Shown here: positions 10,410-19,417 of the stretch, one piece after another
Numbering within the stretch: the stretch's first letter is position 1
How the letters are laid out: each line of letters begins with the position of its first letter
Source of the DNA: Eubacteriaceae bacterium
GTDB taxonomy: Bacteria > Bacillota > Clostridia > Lachnospirales > Lachnospiraceae
Direction of reading: 5' to 3'
Length of the DNA: 64,000 bases
NCBI GenBank assembly: GCA_902363805.1
Contig: CABJBF010000002.1
Coordinates: forward strand, 62,001-126,000
Made by a program: the position numbers and the translations under genes
Notes under the pieces: model-generated
Told to the model about the DNA's origin: nothing
What the model saw: only the letters and a program-made list of their open reading frames with translations
Database searches by the model: none

Positions 10410-10883
10410 ATGGCGCTTAGAAATGTTAGAGAATTAGGAGATCCATGTTTAAGAAAAGTTTGTAAAGAAGTAAAAAATATTAATGCTAGAACAAAGATTC
10501 TTATAGATGATATGCTTGATACTATGTATGAGGCAAATGGTGTCGGACTTGCAGCACCTCAGGTTGGTGTTCTTAAAAGAATTGTCGTAATAGATATAGG
10601 AGATGGCCCGATTATCATGATTAATCCTGAAATTATAGAAAAAGATGGAGAACAGATAGGGTATGAAGGATGTTTAAGCCTTCCAGGAAAATCAGGGGTA
10701 GTCACAAGAAGCAACCATGTTGTTGTAAGAGCATATGATGAAAATATGGAATTATATGAATTAGAGGGAACAGAATTACTAGCAAGAGCAATACAGCATG
10801 AATGTGATCATTTAGACGGAATAATGTATGTAGACAAGGTTGAAGGAAGAATATATGACAATGAAGAATTAGAAGATGAATAA
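10410..10883 (+). CDS. def: Peptide deformylase
   Basis: 157 residues. A metalloenzyme that removes the N-formyl group from nascent proteins. The three signature motifs are intact: GVGLAAPQ (44-51), EGCLS (86-90, with the metal ligand Cys88) and HECDH (130-134, two metal-binding His and the catalytic Glu131). AAAGGAG is seven bases before the ATG, and the gene starts 16 bases after priA. It precedes fmt, so the enzymes that add and remove the formyl group are encoded together. Length and motifs are ordinary. Confidence 0.97.
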   Translation: MALRNVRELGDPCLRKVCKEVKNINARTKILIDDMLDTMYEANGVGLAAPQVGVLKRIVVIDIGDGPIIMINPEIIEKDGEQIGYEGCLSLPGKSGVVTRSNHVVVRAYDENMELYELEGTELLARAIQHECDHLDGIMYVDKVEGRIYDNEELEDE

Positions 10884-10958
10884 AGAAAAATTCATTTTAA
10901 TAAATCTTTCCGACGACAAGCCACCGACCTAAGGGAGGGGCAATACATATTATTAGAG
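10881..10958 (+). promoter_or_regulatory. Structured leader element upstream of fmt (copy 1 of 3)
   Basis: This segment fills most of the def-fmt gap and ends at the fmt ribosome-binding site. It is strongly similar to the minus-strand segment 21405-21490 in front of the PHP gene: both carry TTCATTTT, ATAAAT, TTTCCGACGA, CCGACC, AAGGG and then CAATACATATTAT before the SD. A weaker third copy precedes the gene at 48085. An outer AAAGA/TCTTT stem and a GCC/GGC hairpin are possible. No known riboswitch class is recognised; a dispersed repeat is the main alternative. Confidence 0.6.
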
Positions 10959-10968
10959 GAGAAATAAG

Positions 10969-11895
10969 ATGAAAATAGTATTTATGGGTACTCCCGATTT
11001 TTCAGTTAATGCTTTAGAAAATATTGTAAAAGCAGGTCATGATGTGGTTGGTGTAATTACACAACCTGATAAACCAAAGGGACGTGGTGGAAAAATGCAA
11101 TACACACCGGTAAAAGAAAAAGCATTGGAATTAGGACTTGATGTATATCAGCCACAAAGAGTTAAAGAAACTGAATTTATTGAAAAGTTAAAAGAAATGA
11201 ATCCTGATGCAATTGTGGTAATTGCATTTGGACAAATTTTACCAAAAGCAATTTTAGATATGCCTAAGTATGGATGCATAAACGTACATGCATCATTACT
11301 TCCTAAATACAGAGGAGCAGCACCTATTCAGTGGTCAGTTATTGACGGCGAAAAAGAAACAGGTGTTACAACAATGTATATGAATGAAGGATTAGATACA
11401 GGGGATATTATAGACAAAGTAGTTGTCCCGATTGATAAGAAAGAAACCGGCGGAAGCTTATTTGATAAATTAGCAATAGAGGGTGGAAAATTAATCTTAA
11501 AAACATTAATTGAACTTGAAAATGGAACAGCAGTAAGAACTCCGCAGGATGACAGTAAGTCAAATTATGCAGGTATGATTAATAAACAGTTAGGAAAAAT
11601 TGACTTTAATAAATCTGCAAATGAAATTGAGAGACTTATAAGAGGGTTAAATCCATGGCCAAGTGCATATACAAAAATGGATGGTAAGACTTTAAAAATA
11701 TGGGATGCAGATGTGGACGATTCTGAAAATGATTCTGTACCAGGAACAATTACTGAAGTAGGTAAAGACTTTATCCGTGTTGCAACGGGAAAGGGAAGCC
11801 TTAAAATTTTAGAACTACAGTTAGAGGGCAAAAAGAGAATGAAAACAAGAGATTTCCTAAATGGAGCTAAAATTCCTGATAGAATGGAGGGATAA
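10969..11895 (+). CDS. fmt: Methionyl-tRNA formyltransferase
   Basis: 308 residues. It transfers formyl from 10-formyl-THF to Met-tRNA(fMet) for translation initiation. The catalytic triad matches the family: Asn105 and His107 in INVHASLLPKYRGAAPIQW, and Asp143 in GLDTGD. The N-terminal Rossmann-type domain begins KIVFMGTPDFS; the C-terminal OB-like domain follows from about residue 205. GAGGAG lies seven bases before the ATG, directly after the repeated leader element at 10881-10958. It is followed two bases later by the zinc protease gene, so the two are cotranscribed. Confidence 0.97.
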   Translation: MKIVFMGTPDFSVNALENIVKAGHDVVGVITQPDKPKGRGGKMQYTPVKEKALELGLDVYQPQRVKETEFIEKLKEMNPDAIVVIAFGQILPKAILDMPKYGCINVHASLLPKYRGAAPIQWSVIDGEKETGVTTMYMNEGLDTGDIIDKVVVPIDKKETGGSLFDKLAIEGGKLILKTLIELENGTAVRTPQDDSKSNYAGMINKQLGKIDFNKSANEIERLIRGLNPWPSAYTKMDGKTLKIWDADVDDSENDSVPGTITEVGKDFIRVATGKGSLKILELQLEGKKRMKTRDFLNGAKIPDRMEG

Positions 11896-11897
11896 AT

Positions 11898-12626
11898 ATG
11901 ATTTTAGCATATTATGGATATGGATATTATTATTTTGATCCAACTTATATTTTCTTAATTATTGGTGCAGCTATATGTATGATAGCTTCAGCAAGAGTAA
12001 ATTCAACATATAATAAATACTCTAATTATAGAAGTATGTCAGGACTTACAGGAGCTCAGGCTGCAGAAAGAATATTAAGATCTCAGGGAATTACAGATGT
12101 TCAGATTCGTCATATAAGAGGCAATCTGACAGATAATTATAATCCGGCAAATAAGGTTTTAAGTTTGTCAGATGCAACCTATGCAAGTGACAGCGTTGCA
12201 GCAGTCGGAGTAGCAGCACATGAATGTGGACATGCAATACAGCATGCAAAAGGATATGCACCTATTTCAATTAGAAGCGCATTAGTCCCATTTGCAAATT
12301 GGGGCTCAAGACTTTCATGGATATTAATAATCGCAGGATTGTTTATAGGTGGCAATTCATCACAGATGATTATTGATTTAGGAATATGGGCATTTTCATT
12401 AGCCGTATTATTCCAGCTCGTTACATTGCCGGTAGAATTTAATGCATCATCACGTGCAATGCAAATACTCGAATCAACAGGAATTCTTGGAACACAGGAA
12501 CTACAATATACACGAAAAGTTTTATCAGCAGCGGCTATGACATATGTTGCGGCAGCAGCTTCATCTATTTTGCAGTTATTGAGACTTATTGTATTATTTG
12601 GCGGAGGAAGAAGACGTGACGACTAA
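11898..12626 (+). CDS. Zinc-dependent membrane metallopeptidase, YugP family
   Basis: 242 residues. Matches the YugP-type peptidase family: short hydrophobic N-terminus (helix about 15-32), cytoplasmic HECGH zinc site at 108-112, then further hydrophobic segments (about 133-160, 165-185 and 205-235). The sequence RVNSTYNKYSNYRSMSGLTG after the first helix is typical. Function in the cell is unknown; the zinc motif indicates proteolysis at the membrane. The ATG follows fmt by two bases with GGAGG upstream. Its end overlaps the start of rsmB by 11 bases. Confidence 0.88.
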   Translation: MILAYYGYGYYYFDPTYIFLIIGAAICMIASARVNSTYNKYSNYRSMSGLTGAQAAERILRSQGITDVQIRHIRGNLTDNYNPANKVLSLSDATYASDSVAAVGVAAHECGHAIQHAKGYAPISIRSALVPFANWGSRLSWILIIAGLFIGGNSSQMIIDLGIWAFSLAVLFQLVTLPVEFNASSRAMQILESTGILGTQELQYTRKVLSAAAMTYVAAAASSILQLLRLIVLFGGGRRRDD

Positions 12627-13968
12627 TAAAGCGCCGGAAGTTAATCTTAGAAATATAGTTTTAAATATGCTTTTAGAAAATAATAAAGGTAGACTTAGTC
12701 ATTTAATAGTTAAAGATACATTAGATGAAAATAAAAATCTTGATAAAAATCAAAGATCTTTTATTACACGCCTGTTTCAGGGAACTATAGAAAGAACAAT
12801 TGAAGAAGATTATATAATTAACTTGTTTTCTAAAACAAAAGTTAATAAAATGAAGCCGGTAATCAGATATATATTACGAATGTCTGTTTACCAGCTTAAA
12901 TATATGGACAGTGTTCCTGAATCGGCAGTTTGTAATGAAGCAGTTAAATTAGCAAAAAAAAGAAAATTTTCTAATTTAAGTGGATTTGTAAATGGTGTTG
13001 TTAGAAATATAGCCAGAAATATGGATTCCATAAAATATCCTGAAAAAGAAAATGAAAGACTTGAGATTGAATATTCAATGCCTTTATGGATTGTTGATAT
13101 GTGGATTGAAAGATTTGGCATTGAAACGACAAAAAATATACTTAAAAGTGTGTATAATAAAAAAACAACAACTATTAGAGTGAATACGTCAAAAACTACA
13201 GTTGACGAAGTAGTAGTAAGACTTGAAAATGAAGGAGCAAAAGTAAAACGCTCTACATTGTATAGCAATGCATTAGAAATATCAGATTATAATCAGATTG
13301 CAGATTTTTATGATTTTAATAAAGGAAACATTGTAATACAGAATTTAAGTTCAATGTTTGTAGGAATGGCAGCTAATCCTAAAGAAGGGGACTACATAAT
13401 TGATGTGTGTGCGGCACCTGGAGGAAAAAGCCTTCATATAGCTGATTTGATTCATAATAAAGGTAAAATTAGGGCAAGAGACTTAACTGAATATAAAGTA
13501 GGCCTTATTAATGAAAATATAAAAAGAACCGGATTTAACTGTATTTTTGCTGAATGTAAAGATGCAACTAAATTAGATAAAAATGTCATAGGTAAAGCAG
13601 ATATTGTTGTAGCAGATTTGCCTTGCTCAGGACTTGGAGTTATAGGAAATAAAGTTGATATAAAATATAACACAAGTATTGAACAGATAAATGAACTTGC
13701 AAAATTGCAAAAAGAAATATTAAGCGTGGTTTTCAAATATGTTAAACCGGGTGGAACATTAATATATAGTACTTGTACTATGACAAAAGAAGAAAATGAA
13801 GATAATGTAAAATGGATAGAAGAAAATCTTCCGTTTAAATTACAGTCATTAAATAAAAAACTGCCGGAACAGATAATTGACAACAAACATGATTATGTTC
13901 AGATCCTTCCGGGAAAATATGGAATGGATGGATTTTTTATTTCGGCATTTAGAAGAATAGATAAATAG
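12616..13968 (+). CDS. rsmB: 16S rRNA m5C967 methyltransferase RsmB
   Basis: 450 residues from the GTG at 12616, chosen because GGAGGAAG lies six bases upstream within the end of the previous gene. The N-terminal ~140 residues are a NusB-like RNA-binding domain, and the C-terminal part is a SAM-dependent methyltransferase. Seen are DVCAAPGGKSLHIAD (SAM loop), ADLPCSGLGVI (with the Cys of the PC motif) and STCTMTKEENE (the second, nucleophilic Cys). The enzyme methylates C967 of 16S rRNA in E. coli numbering. It overlaps the YugP gene and is followed by rlmN 11 bases later, so it belongs to the rRNA modification run. Confidence 0.95.
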   Translation: MTTNKAPEVNLRNIVLNMLLENNKGRLSHLIVKDTLDENKNLDKNQRSFITRLFQGTIERTIEEDYIINLFSKTKVNKMKPVIRYILRMSVYQLKYMDSVPESAVCNEAVKLAKKRKFSNLSGFVNGVVRNIARNMDSIKYPEKENERLEIEYSMPLWIVDMWIERFGIETTKNILKSVYNKKTTTIRVNTSKTTVDEVVVRLENEGAKVKRSTLYSNALEISDYNQIADFYDFNKGNIVIQNLSSMFVGMAANPKEGDYIIDVCAAPGGKSLHIADLIHNKGKIRARDLTEYKVGLINENIKRTGFNCIFAECKDATKLDKNVIGKADIVVADLPCSGLGVIGNKVDIKYNTSIEQINELAKLQKEILSVVFKYVKPGGTLIYSTCTMTKEENEDNVKWIEENLPFKLQSLNKKLPEQIIDNKHDYVQILPGKYGMDGFFISAFRRIDK

Positions 13969-13979
13969 GATGAAAAGAT

Positions 13980-15032
13980 ATGACAAAATTAGACATTAAA
14001 TCATATAATTTAGAACAATTAAAGAATGAATTAAGTCAGATGGGAGAGAAGCCTTTTAGAGCAGGACAGATATATAAATGGCTTCATATTGACAGAGTTT
14101 CAAGCTTTGACGAAATGACTAATTTGTCAAAAGATTTGCGACATAAATTAGATGAAAAGTATGAGATAATCACTCTTAAACCTGAAAAGGTCTTAATTTC
14201 TAAAATAGATGGAACAAGAAAATATTTATTTGGAATAAAAGGTGGAGCAGTAATTGAAAGTGTGTTAATGAGATATCATCATGGAAATTCAGTATGTATT
14301 TCAACACAGTCAGGATGTCGTATGGGATGCCGCTTTTGTGCTTCAACGCTAAATGGATTAGATAGAAATCTTACTACATCTGAACTGCTTGAACAGATTT
14401 ATCAGATAGAAAAAAATATAGATGAGAGAGTATCAAATATAGTTTTAATGGGAAGTGGCGAGCCTTTAGATAATTTTGAGAATGTGACTAATTTCCTTAG
14501 AATGATAACAGATGAGAATGGTGCAAATATAAGCCAGAGAAATATTACGTTATCAACATGCGGACTGGTTCCAAAAATTAAGGAGTTAGCAGATATGAAT
14601 TTTCAAATTACATTGGCAATTTCCTTACATGCATCAGATGATGAAACCAGAAAGGAATTGCTTCCTATTGCAAATAAATATACAATAGAAGAAGTTTTAG
14701 ATGCATGCAGATACTATTTCAATAAAACAGGAAGAAGAATAACATTTGAATATAGTCTTGTTGCAGGTGTAAATGATACAATAGAAGAGGCGGATAAATT
14801 AGGCAGACTTGTATCAGATTTGAATTGTCATGTTAATCTGATACCGGTAAATCCAATTAAAGAAAGAGAATACCGTCAGTCTGCAAAACAAGCTGTTTTA
14901 CAATTTAAATCGAGAGTTGAAAAATATAAAATAAATGCTACTATAAGAAGAGAGATGGGCAGAGATATAAATGGAGCCTGTGGTCAACTTCGAAACGAAG
15001 CAATGAGTCAGCGAAAGGAGGATTTGGAGTGA
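13980..15032 (+). CDS. rlmN: Dual-specificity rRNA/tRNA adenine C2-methyltransferase RlmN
   Basis: 350 residues. A radical SAM enzyme that methylates C2 of A2503 in 23S rRNA and A37 in some tRNAs. The cluster-binding CxxxCxxC is Cys113, Cys117 and Cys120 (SGCRMGCRFCAS). The C-terminal catalytic Cys334 lies in NGACGQLRNE. The N-terminal helical domain (KPFRAGQIYKWLH) fits the family. The last codons contain AAAGGAGGA, which serves as SD for prpC, and the stop overlaps prpC's start as GTGA. Everything needed for activity is present. Confidence 0.97.
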   Translation: MTKLDIKSYNLEQLKNELSQMGEKPFRAGQIYKWLHIDRVSSFDEMTNLSKDLRHKLDEKYEIITLKPEKVLISKIDGTRKYLFGIKGGAVIESVLMRYHHGNSVCISTQSGCRMGCRFCASTLNGLDRNLTTSELLEQIYQIEKNIDERVSNIVLMGSGEPLDNFENVTNFLRMITDENGANISQRNITLSTCGLVPKIKELADMNFQITLAISLHASDDETRKELLPIANKYTIEEVLDACRYYFNKTGRRITFEYSLVAGVNDTIEEADKLGRLVSDLNCHVNLIPVNPIKEREYRQSAKQAVLQFKSRVEKYKINATIRREMGRDINGACGQLRNEAMSQRKEDLE

Positions 15033-15772
15033 AAGCATATGGAAAAAGCGATGTTGGATTAATGAGAACAATTAATCAGGATAGTATATTTGTATCAATG
15101 AGTTCCGTTGGAAAACTTCCAAATTTATTCATTGTAGCCGATGGCATGGGCGGACATAAGGCAGGAGATGTTGCGTCTAGGAAAAGCATAGAAGAATTTA
15201 TTAAATATGTATGCACAACTAATATGACAGATCCGGCTAATATACTCGATTCGGGGATTATGGAGATAAATAAAATAATTCTTGATTTAGCAAAGTCTAA
15301 TAAAGATTATTCAGGTATGGGAACAACATTTGTAGCAGCTACAATTGTTGAGAATCATGTTTATATTGCAAATGTAGGTGACAGTAGACTATACCTTGTA
15401 AATGAGGATATACAACAGATAACAAGAGATCATTCTTTAGTAGAAGAAATGGTCAGATTAGGTCAGTTAGCAAAGGAAGAAGCCAGAACTCATTTTAAAA
15501 AGAATATTATTACACGCGCGGTAGGTGCAGAAGAGGCTGTGACAGCAGATATTTTTGAGATTGAGACAAAGCCAAATGATAAGCTTTTGTTGTGCTCAGA
15601 TGGATTAACTAATATGGTTGAGGATTATGAGATAAAAACCATAGTTCAATCTAGCGATGATATTGAATCAGCAGTCCATAGACTTATTGATCAGGCTAAT
15701 GAGAACGGTGGAAAAGATAATATATCGGTTGTTCTTGTTGAGCCGGGAGTGATGAGGTGTAATAATGATTAA
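15029..15772 (+). CDS. prpC: PP2C-type serine/threonine phosphatase PrpC/Stp
   Basis: 247 residues, starting at a GTG that overlaps the rlmN stop by four bases and has AAAGGAGGA upstream. It removes phosphate from targets of the partner kinase PrkC. PP2C metal-binding motifs are visible: GLMRTINQDS (about 10-19), VADGMGGHKAGDVAS (about 36-50, with Asp38), GTTFVAA, VGDSRLYL, and SDGLTN near 190. No membrane segment. The next gene is the kinase, overlapping by eight bases, the standard Firmicute pairing for reversible Ser/Thr phosphorylation of wall and translation proteins. Confidence 0.96.
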   Translation: MKAYGKSDVGLMRTINQDSIFVSMSSVGKLPNLFIVADGMGGHKAGDVASRKSIEEFIKYVCTTNMTDPANILDSGIMEINKIILDLAKSNKDYSGMGTTFVAATIVENHVYIANVGDSRLYLVNEDIQQITRDHSLVEEMVRLGQLAKEEARTHFKKNIITRAVGAEEAVTADIFEIETKPNDKLLLCSDGLTNMVEDYEIKTIVQSSDDIESAVHRLIDQANENGGKDNISVVLVEPGVMRCNND

Positions 15773-17789
15773 GAAGGGTATGTTTATTGGAAACAGGTAT
15801 GAGGTTTTAGATAAAGTAGGTTCCGGTGGAATGTCGGATGTCTATAAAGCAAAAGACCATAAGTTAAATAGATTTGTAGCTATTAAAGTATTAAAATATG
15901 AATTTAGTAAAGATAAGAATTTTGTATCAAAATTCAGAGTGGAAGCGCAGTCTGCTGCAAGACTCGAACATACAAATATTGTAAATGTTTATGATGTAGG
16001 AGAAGATGCAGGACTTTATTATATTGTAATGGAACTTGTTGAAGGAATTACATTAAAGCAATATATAGCAAGAAAGAAAAGGCTTTCAGTAAAAGAAGCT
16101 ACAAGTATTGCAATCCAGATTGCACAGGGCATAGAGTGTGCACATAACAATCAGATAGTGCATAGAGATATAAAGCCGCAGAATATTATTATTTCAAGAG
16201 AAGGAAAAGTAAAAGTAACTGATTTTGGAATAGCTAAAGCTGCTTCAGCAAATACGATAAATGGAAATGCCATGGGTTCAGTTCATTACATATCTCCTGA
16301 ACAGGCAAAGGGAAGTTATGTAGATGAGAGAAGTGATATTTATTCGCTAGGTATTACAATGTATGAAATGCTTACAGGAAAAGTACCGTTTGATGGAGAT
16401 AATACTGTAAATATTGCATTACAGCACATTCAGAATAATGTTCCTGACATAAGAAGCATAATTCCTGAAATGCCGGTAAGTATTTCAAAAATAGTCCTTA
16501 AATGTACACAGAATAAACCAGACAGAAGATATCCTAAAATATCATCGCTTATAGCAGATTTGAAAAAGTCATTATTAAATCCTTATGATGATTTTGTAAG
16601 ATTTGATTCAAATGAAGATTTAAGCGAAACAACATTAATTACTGATTCAGGAATTAAGAAAATAAATCCTGATGATGGTAAAGTAGTTGATGAAAAGATT
16701 GAAAAAATACAGGATAACAATGATATAGATGCTGTTGATCCTAAGTTAGATAAGTTAATTACAGTAGGTGGAATTATTGCAGGTATAATAATGTTTATTA
16801 TAATCGTTATAATTATAACAGTAGTTGTACAAAGTAATAACGTAGAAATACCTACAACACCTCAAAAAGAATCATCTACTATTGATTCAAAGCAGACAAT
16901 AGTTCCTGATGTAGTAGGAATGACAGAAGATGAAGCACAGGAAGCATTACATGATAAGGCGTTAGGATACCAATATGAAGGCTATGTTTATAATGATGAA
17001 TATGAAAGCGGATACATATGTAAGCAGTCCGTTGATGCAGATAGTGTAATTGATAAGCACACAACAGTAATCTTAACGGTAAGTAAAGGTTCTGAAAAAT
17101 TAGAAATACCTAAGGAACTAGTTGGAGAAAAACTAGCTGATGTAGAGTCAAAACTTGATGAAATCGGAGTAAACTGGGAAATAGAATACGAATATAATTC
17201 AGCGAGTGTTGATACTGTATTAGATATTAATCCGAGTGAAGGAGCGCCGGTTTCAAAAGGAGATACGGTTCATATTAAGGCAAGCAGAGGAACTAAAATT
17301 TCAACAACAACTATTGTACCGTCTTTGATTGGAAAGAAAGAGAAAGATGCTAAAAGTTCTATTTCAGCAGCAGGATTAAAAGTTGGAGAAATACGATATG
17401 TAAATGATGAATCCGTTGCTAATGGAAAAGTAATAAGACAGACGGTTAAATCAGGTGGAACAATTCCAAAGGGTACAACAATAGGACTTGTAGTAAGTTT
17501 AGGACCGGTTGAAGTAACAACTGTACCTGAGACAACTACACAACAGGTTATAAATGAATCTAAACAGGCTGTTTTAGTAAAATCACAGTTATATTTTGAA
17601 GATGACAATACACCTGTTACAGGCGGTGTTATTACGGTAACATATAGTAATGGACAAACAGAAGCTACAGACGATGCATCAACATGGGATACTACAATAA
17701 TCAATGTTCCAACAAATCAGGATGGAACAGATTGTACGTACACATTAATGATAGGTAGTCGTATAGTTAAAATTAACGCAGGTGGATGA
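15765..17789 (+). CDS. prkC: PASTA-domain serine/threonine protein kinase PrkC
   Basis: 674 residues. The N-terminal Hanks-type kinase has a glycine loop VGSGGMSDVYKAK, Lys41, HRDIKPQN (His133-Asp135) and DFGIAKA (near 153). A single transmembrane helix lies about 330-353. Outside are three PASTA repeats (about 378-446, 447-514 and 515-582), which in this family sense muropeptides or lipid II, then a Thr-rich link and a ~75-residue beta-rich tail of unknown role. GAGGTG precedes the ATG. In Firmicutes the kinase controls wall synthesis, dormancy exit and RsgA-type GTPases; the rsgA gene follows. Confidence 0.96.
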   Translation: MIKKGMFIGNRYEVLDKVGSGGMSDVYKAKDHKLNRFVAIKVLKYEFSKDKNFVSKFRVEAQSAARLEHTNIVNVYDVGEDAGLYYIVMELVEGITLKQYIARKKRLSVKEATSIAIQIAQGIECAHNNQIVHRDIKPQNIIISREGKVKVTDFGIAKAASANTINGNAMGSVHYISPEQAKGSYVDERSDIYSLGITMYEMLTGKVPFDGDNTVNIALQHIQNNVPDIRSIIPEMPVSISKIVLKCTQNKPDRRYPKISSLIADLKKSLLNPYDDFVRFDSNEDLSETTLITDSGIKKINPDDGKVVDEKIEKIQDNNDIDAVDPKLDKLITVGGIIAGIIMFIIIVIIITVVVQSNNVEIPTTPQKESSTIDSKQTIVPDVVGMTEDEAQEALHDKALGYQYEGYVYNDEYESGYICKQSVDADSVIDKHTTVILTVSKGSEKLEIPKELVGEKLADVESKLDEIGVNWEIEYEYNSASVDTVLDINPSEGAPVSKGDTVHIKASRGTKISTTTIVPSLIGKKEKDAKSSISAAGLKVGEIRYVNDESVANGKVIRQTVKSGGTIPKGTTIGLVVSLGPVEVTTVPETTTQQVINESKQAVLVKSQLYFEDDNTPVTGGVITVTYSNGQTEATDDASTWDTTIINVPTNQDGTDCTYTLMIGSRIVKINAGG

Positions 17790-17797
17790 TGAATAAC

Positions 17798-17823
17798 AAT
17801 AGGGGACTTTTTAGTCCCCTATT
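17798..17823 (+). terminator. Hairpin after prkC
   Basis: AATAGGGGACT and AGTCCCCTATT form an 11-bp perfect stem with a TTTT loop. There is no T tract after the stem, and rsgA begins 19 bases later, so partial termination or mRNA processing is as likely as full termination. Confidence 0.5.
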
Positions 17824-17841
17824 AAGTTGTATAGGTGAAGA

Positions 17842-18726
17842 ATGACAGGAAAAATAATAAAAGGAATTGCGGGATTTTATTATGTTCACATAAAAGATTA
17901 TGGAATATATGAATGCAAGGCAAAGGGAAAATTTAGAAATAATAAAATAAAACCTTTAGTAGGGGACAATGTAGAAGTTGATATATTGGATTCTTTAGAG
18001 AAAAAAGGAAATATAGTTAAAATTTTATCAAGGGAAAATGATCTTATCAGACCATTAGTTGCAAATGTAGATCAGGCAATGATAGTATTTGCAGTAAAAA
18101 AACCTGATCCTAATTTAAATCTATTGGACAGATTCTTAGTAATGATGGAATATCAGAATATTGAAACAATAATCTGTTTTAATAAAATAGACATTGGAAA
18201 TGAAAAATTCATGGAAGAATTAAAGAACACATACAACAATGCAGGATATAAGGTCTTATTTGCAAGCGCTACGGAAAATGAAGGAGTGGAAGAAATAAAG
18301 AAACTACTATATGGAAAGACAACTGTTTTAGCCGGACCGTCAGGTGTAGGTAAATCTTCAATGCTAAATGCGCTTACAAATGAAGATAAAATGGAAACAG
18401 GTAAAATAAGCGAGAAAATAGGCAGAGGTAAGCATACAACAAGGCATTCAGAAATATTTAACATGGATAAAGAGTCATATATCGTAGATACTCCCGGTTT
18501 TAGTTCGATGTTTGTACCTGGAATGACTAAAGAAAAGTTGCAGGATTGTTTTCCTGAAATGGCACAGTATGAGCCGGAATGTAAATTTGGAGGGTGTGCA
18601 CATATAAATGAACCTATATGTGGGGTTAAAGAAGCAGTTAATTCAGGGAAAATTTCTAAGACAAGGTATGAAAATTATATTTTACTTTATAAAGAATTAG
18701 AAGAAATGGAAAGAAATAAATATTAA
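17842..18726 (+). CDS. rsgA: Ribosome small subunit-dependent GTPase RsgA
   Basis: 294 residues. A circularly permuted GTPase that helps mature the 30S subunit. The order shows the permutation: an N-terminal OB domain, then G4 NKID (114-117), then the P-loop GPSGVGKSS (165-173), then G3 DTPGFS. A C-terminal zinc site CKFGGCAH...CGV is intact. The start has AGGTGAAG upstream. It follows prkC, which phosphorylates RsgA in several Firmicutes, and precedes rpe, the usual order. Confidence 0.96.
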   Translation: MTGKIIKGIAGFYYVHIKDYGIYECKAKGKFRNNKIKPLVGDNVEVDILDSLEKKGNIVKILSRENDLIRPLVANVDQAMIVFAVKKPDPNLNLLDRFLVMMEYQNIETIICFNKIDIGNEKFMEELKNTYNNAGYKVLFASATENEGVEEIKKLLYGKTTVLAGPSGVGKSSMLNALTNEDKMETGKISEKIGRGKHTTRHSEIFNMDKESYIVDTPGFSSMFVPGMTKEKLQDCFPEMAQYEPECKFGGCAHINEPICGVKEAVNSGKISKTRYENYILLYKELEEMERNKY

Positions 18727-18749
18727 ATATATATGGAGAGGAAAAGAAA

Positions 18750-19403
18750 ATGAATAAGTTATCACCATCAATTTTATCAGCAGATTTTGCAAATTTAGGA
18801 GCAGATGTAAAAAGAATAGACGAGGCAGGATGTGACTGGATACACATAGATGTCATGGATGGAATGTTTGTACCAAATATTTCATTTGGTATACCTGTTA
18901 TTAAATCTATAAGAGGATGTACTGATAAATTATTTGATGTTCATTTGATGATAGAAGAACCAATAAGATATATTGAGCAGTTTAAAGAGGTAGGAGCTGA
19001 CCTTCTAACTATACATGTAGAAGCTTGTGAAGATGTAAAAACTACTATCGAGGCAATAAAAAAAGCAGGGTTAAAAGTTGGTTTGGCCTTAAATCCACCA
19101 ACAGCAGTAGATGAAGTAATTCCATATATGGAAATGGTAGATATGATTTTGGTTATGACAGTAAATCCGGGATTTGGAGGACAGTCATATATAGATGAAT
19201 GTACTGAAAAGGTTGAAGTGCTTAGAGCAGTAAAAGAAGAATATAATATGGATTTAGATATACAGGTAGATGGTGGCGTTACATTAGATAATGTAAATGT
19301 CCCGTTAGAAGCCGGAGCAAATGTAATTGTTGCAGGCTCAGCTGTATATAAAGGAAACGTAGAAGAAAATGTAAAAAGATTTAAAGAAATATTTAATAAG
19401 TAA
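18750..19403 (+). CDS. rpe: Ribulose-phosphate 3-epimerase
   Basis: 217 residues, normal length. A metal-dependent TIM barrel that interconverts ribulose-5-P and xylulose-5-P in the pentose phosphate pathway. Signature segments are LSPSILSADFANLG (about 4-17), HIDVMDGMFVPN (metal-binding His and Asp), VHLMIEEP, MTVNPGFGGQ (about 132-141) and QVDGGV. GGAGAGGAAAAG precedes the ATG. It is 23 bases after rsgA, so very likely in the same transcript. Confidence 0.97.
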   Translation: MNKLSPSILSADFANLGADVKRIDEAGCDWIHIDVMDGMFVPNISFGIPVIKSIRGCTDKLFDVHLMIEEPIRYIEQFKEVGADLLTIHVEACEDVKTTIEAIKKAGLKVGLALNPPTAVDEVIPYMEMVDMILVMTVNPGFGGQSYIDECTEKVEVLRAVKEEYNMDLDIQVDGGVTLDNVNVPLEAGANVIVAGSAVYKGNVEENVKRFKEIFNK

Positions 19404-19417
19404 ATCAAATAAATAAT

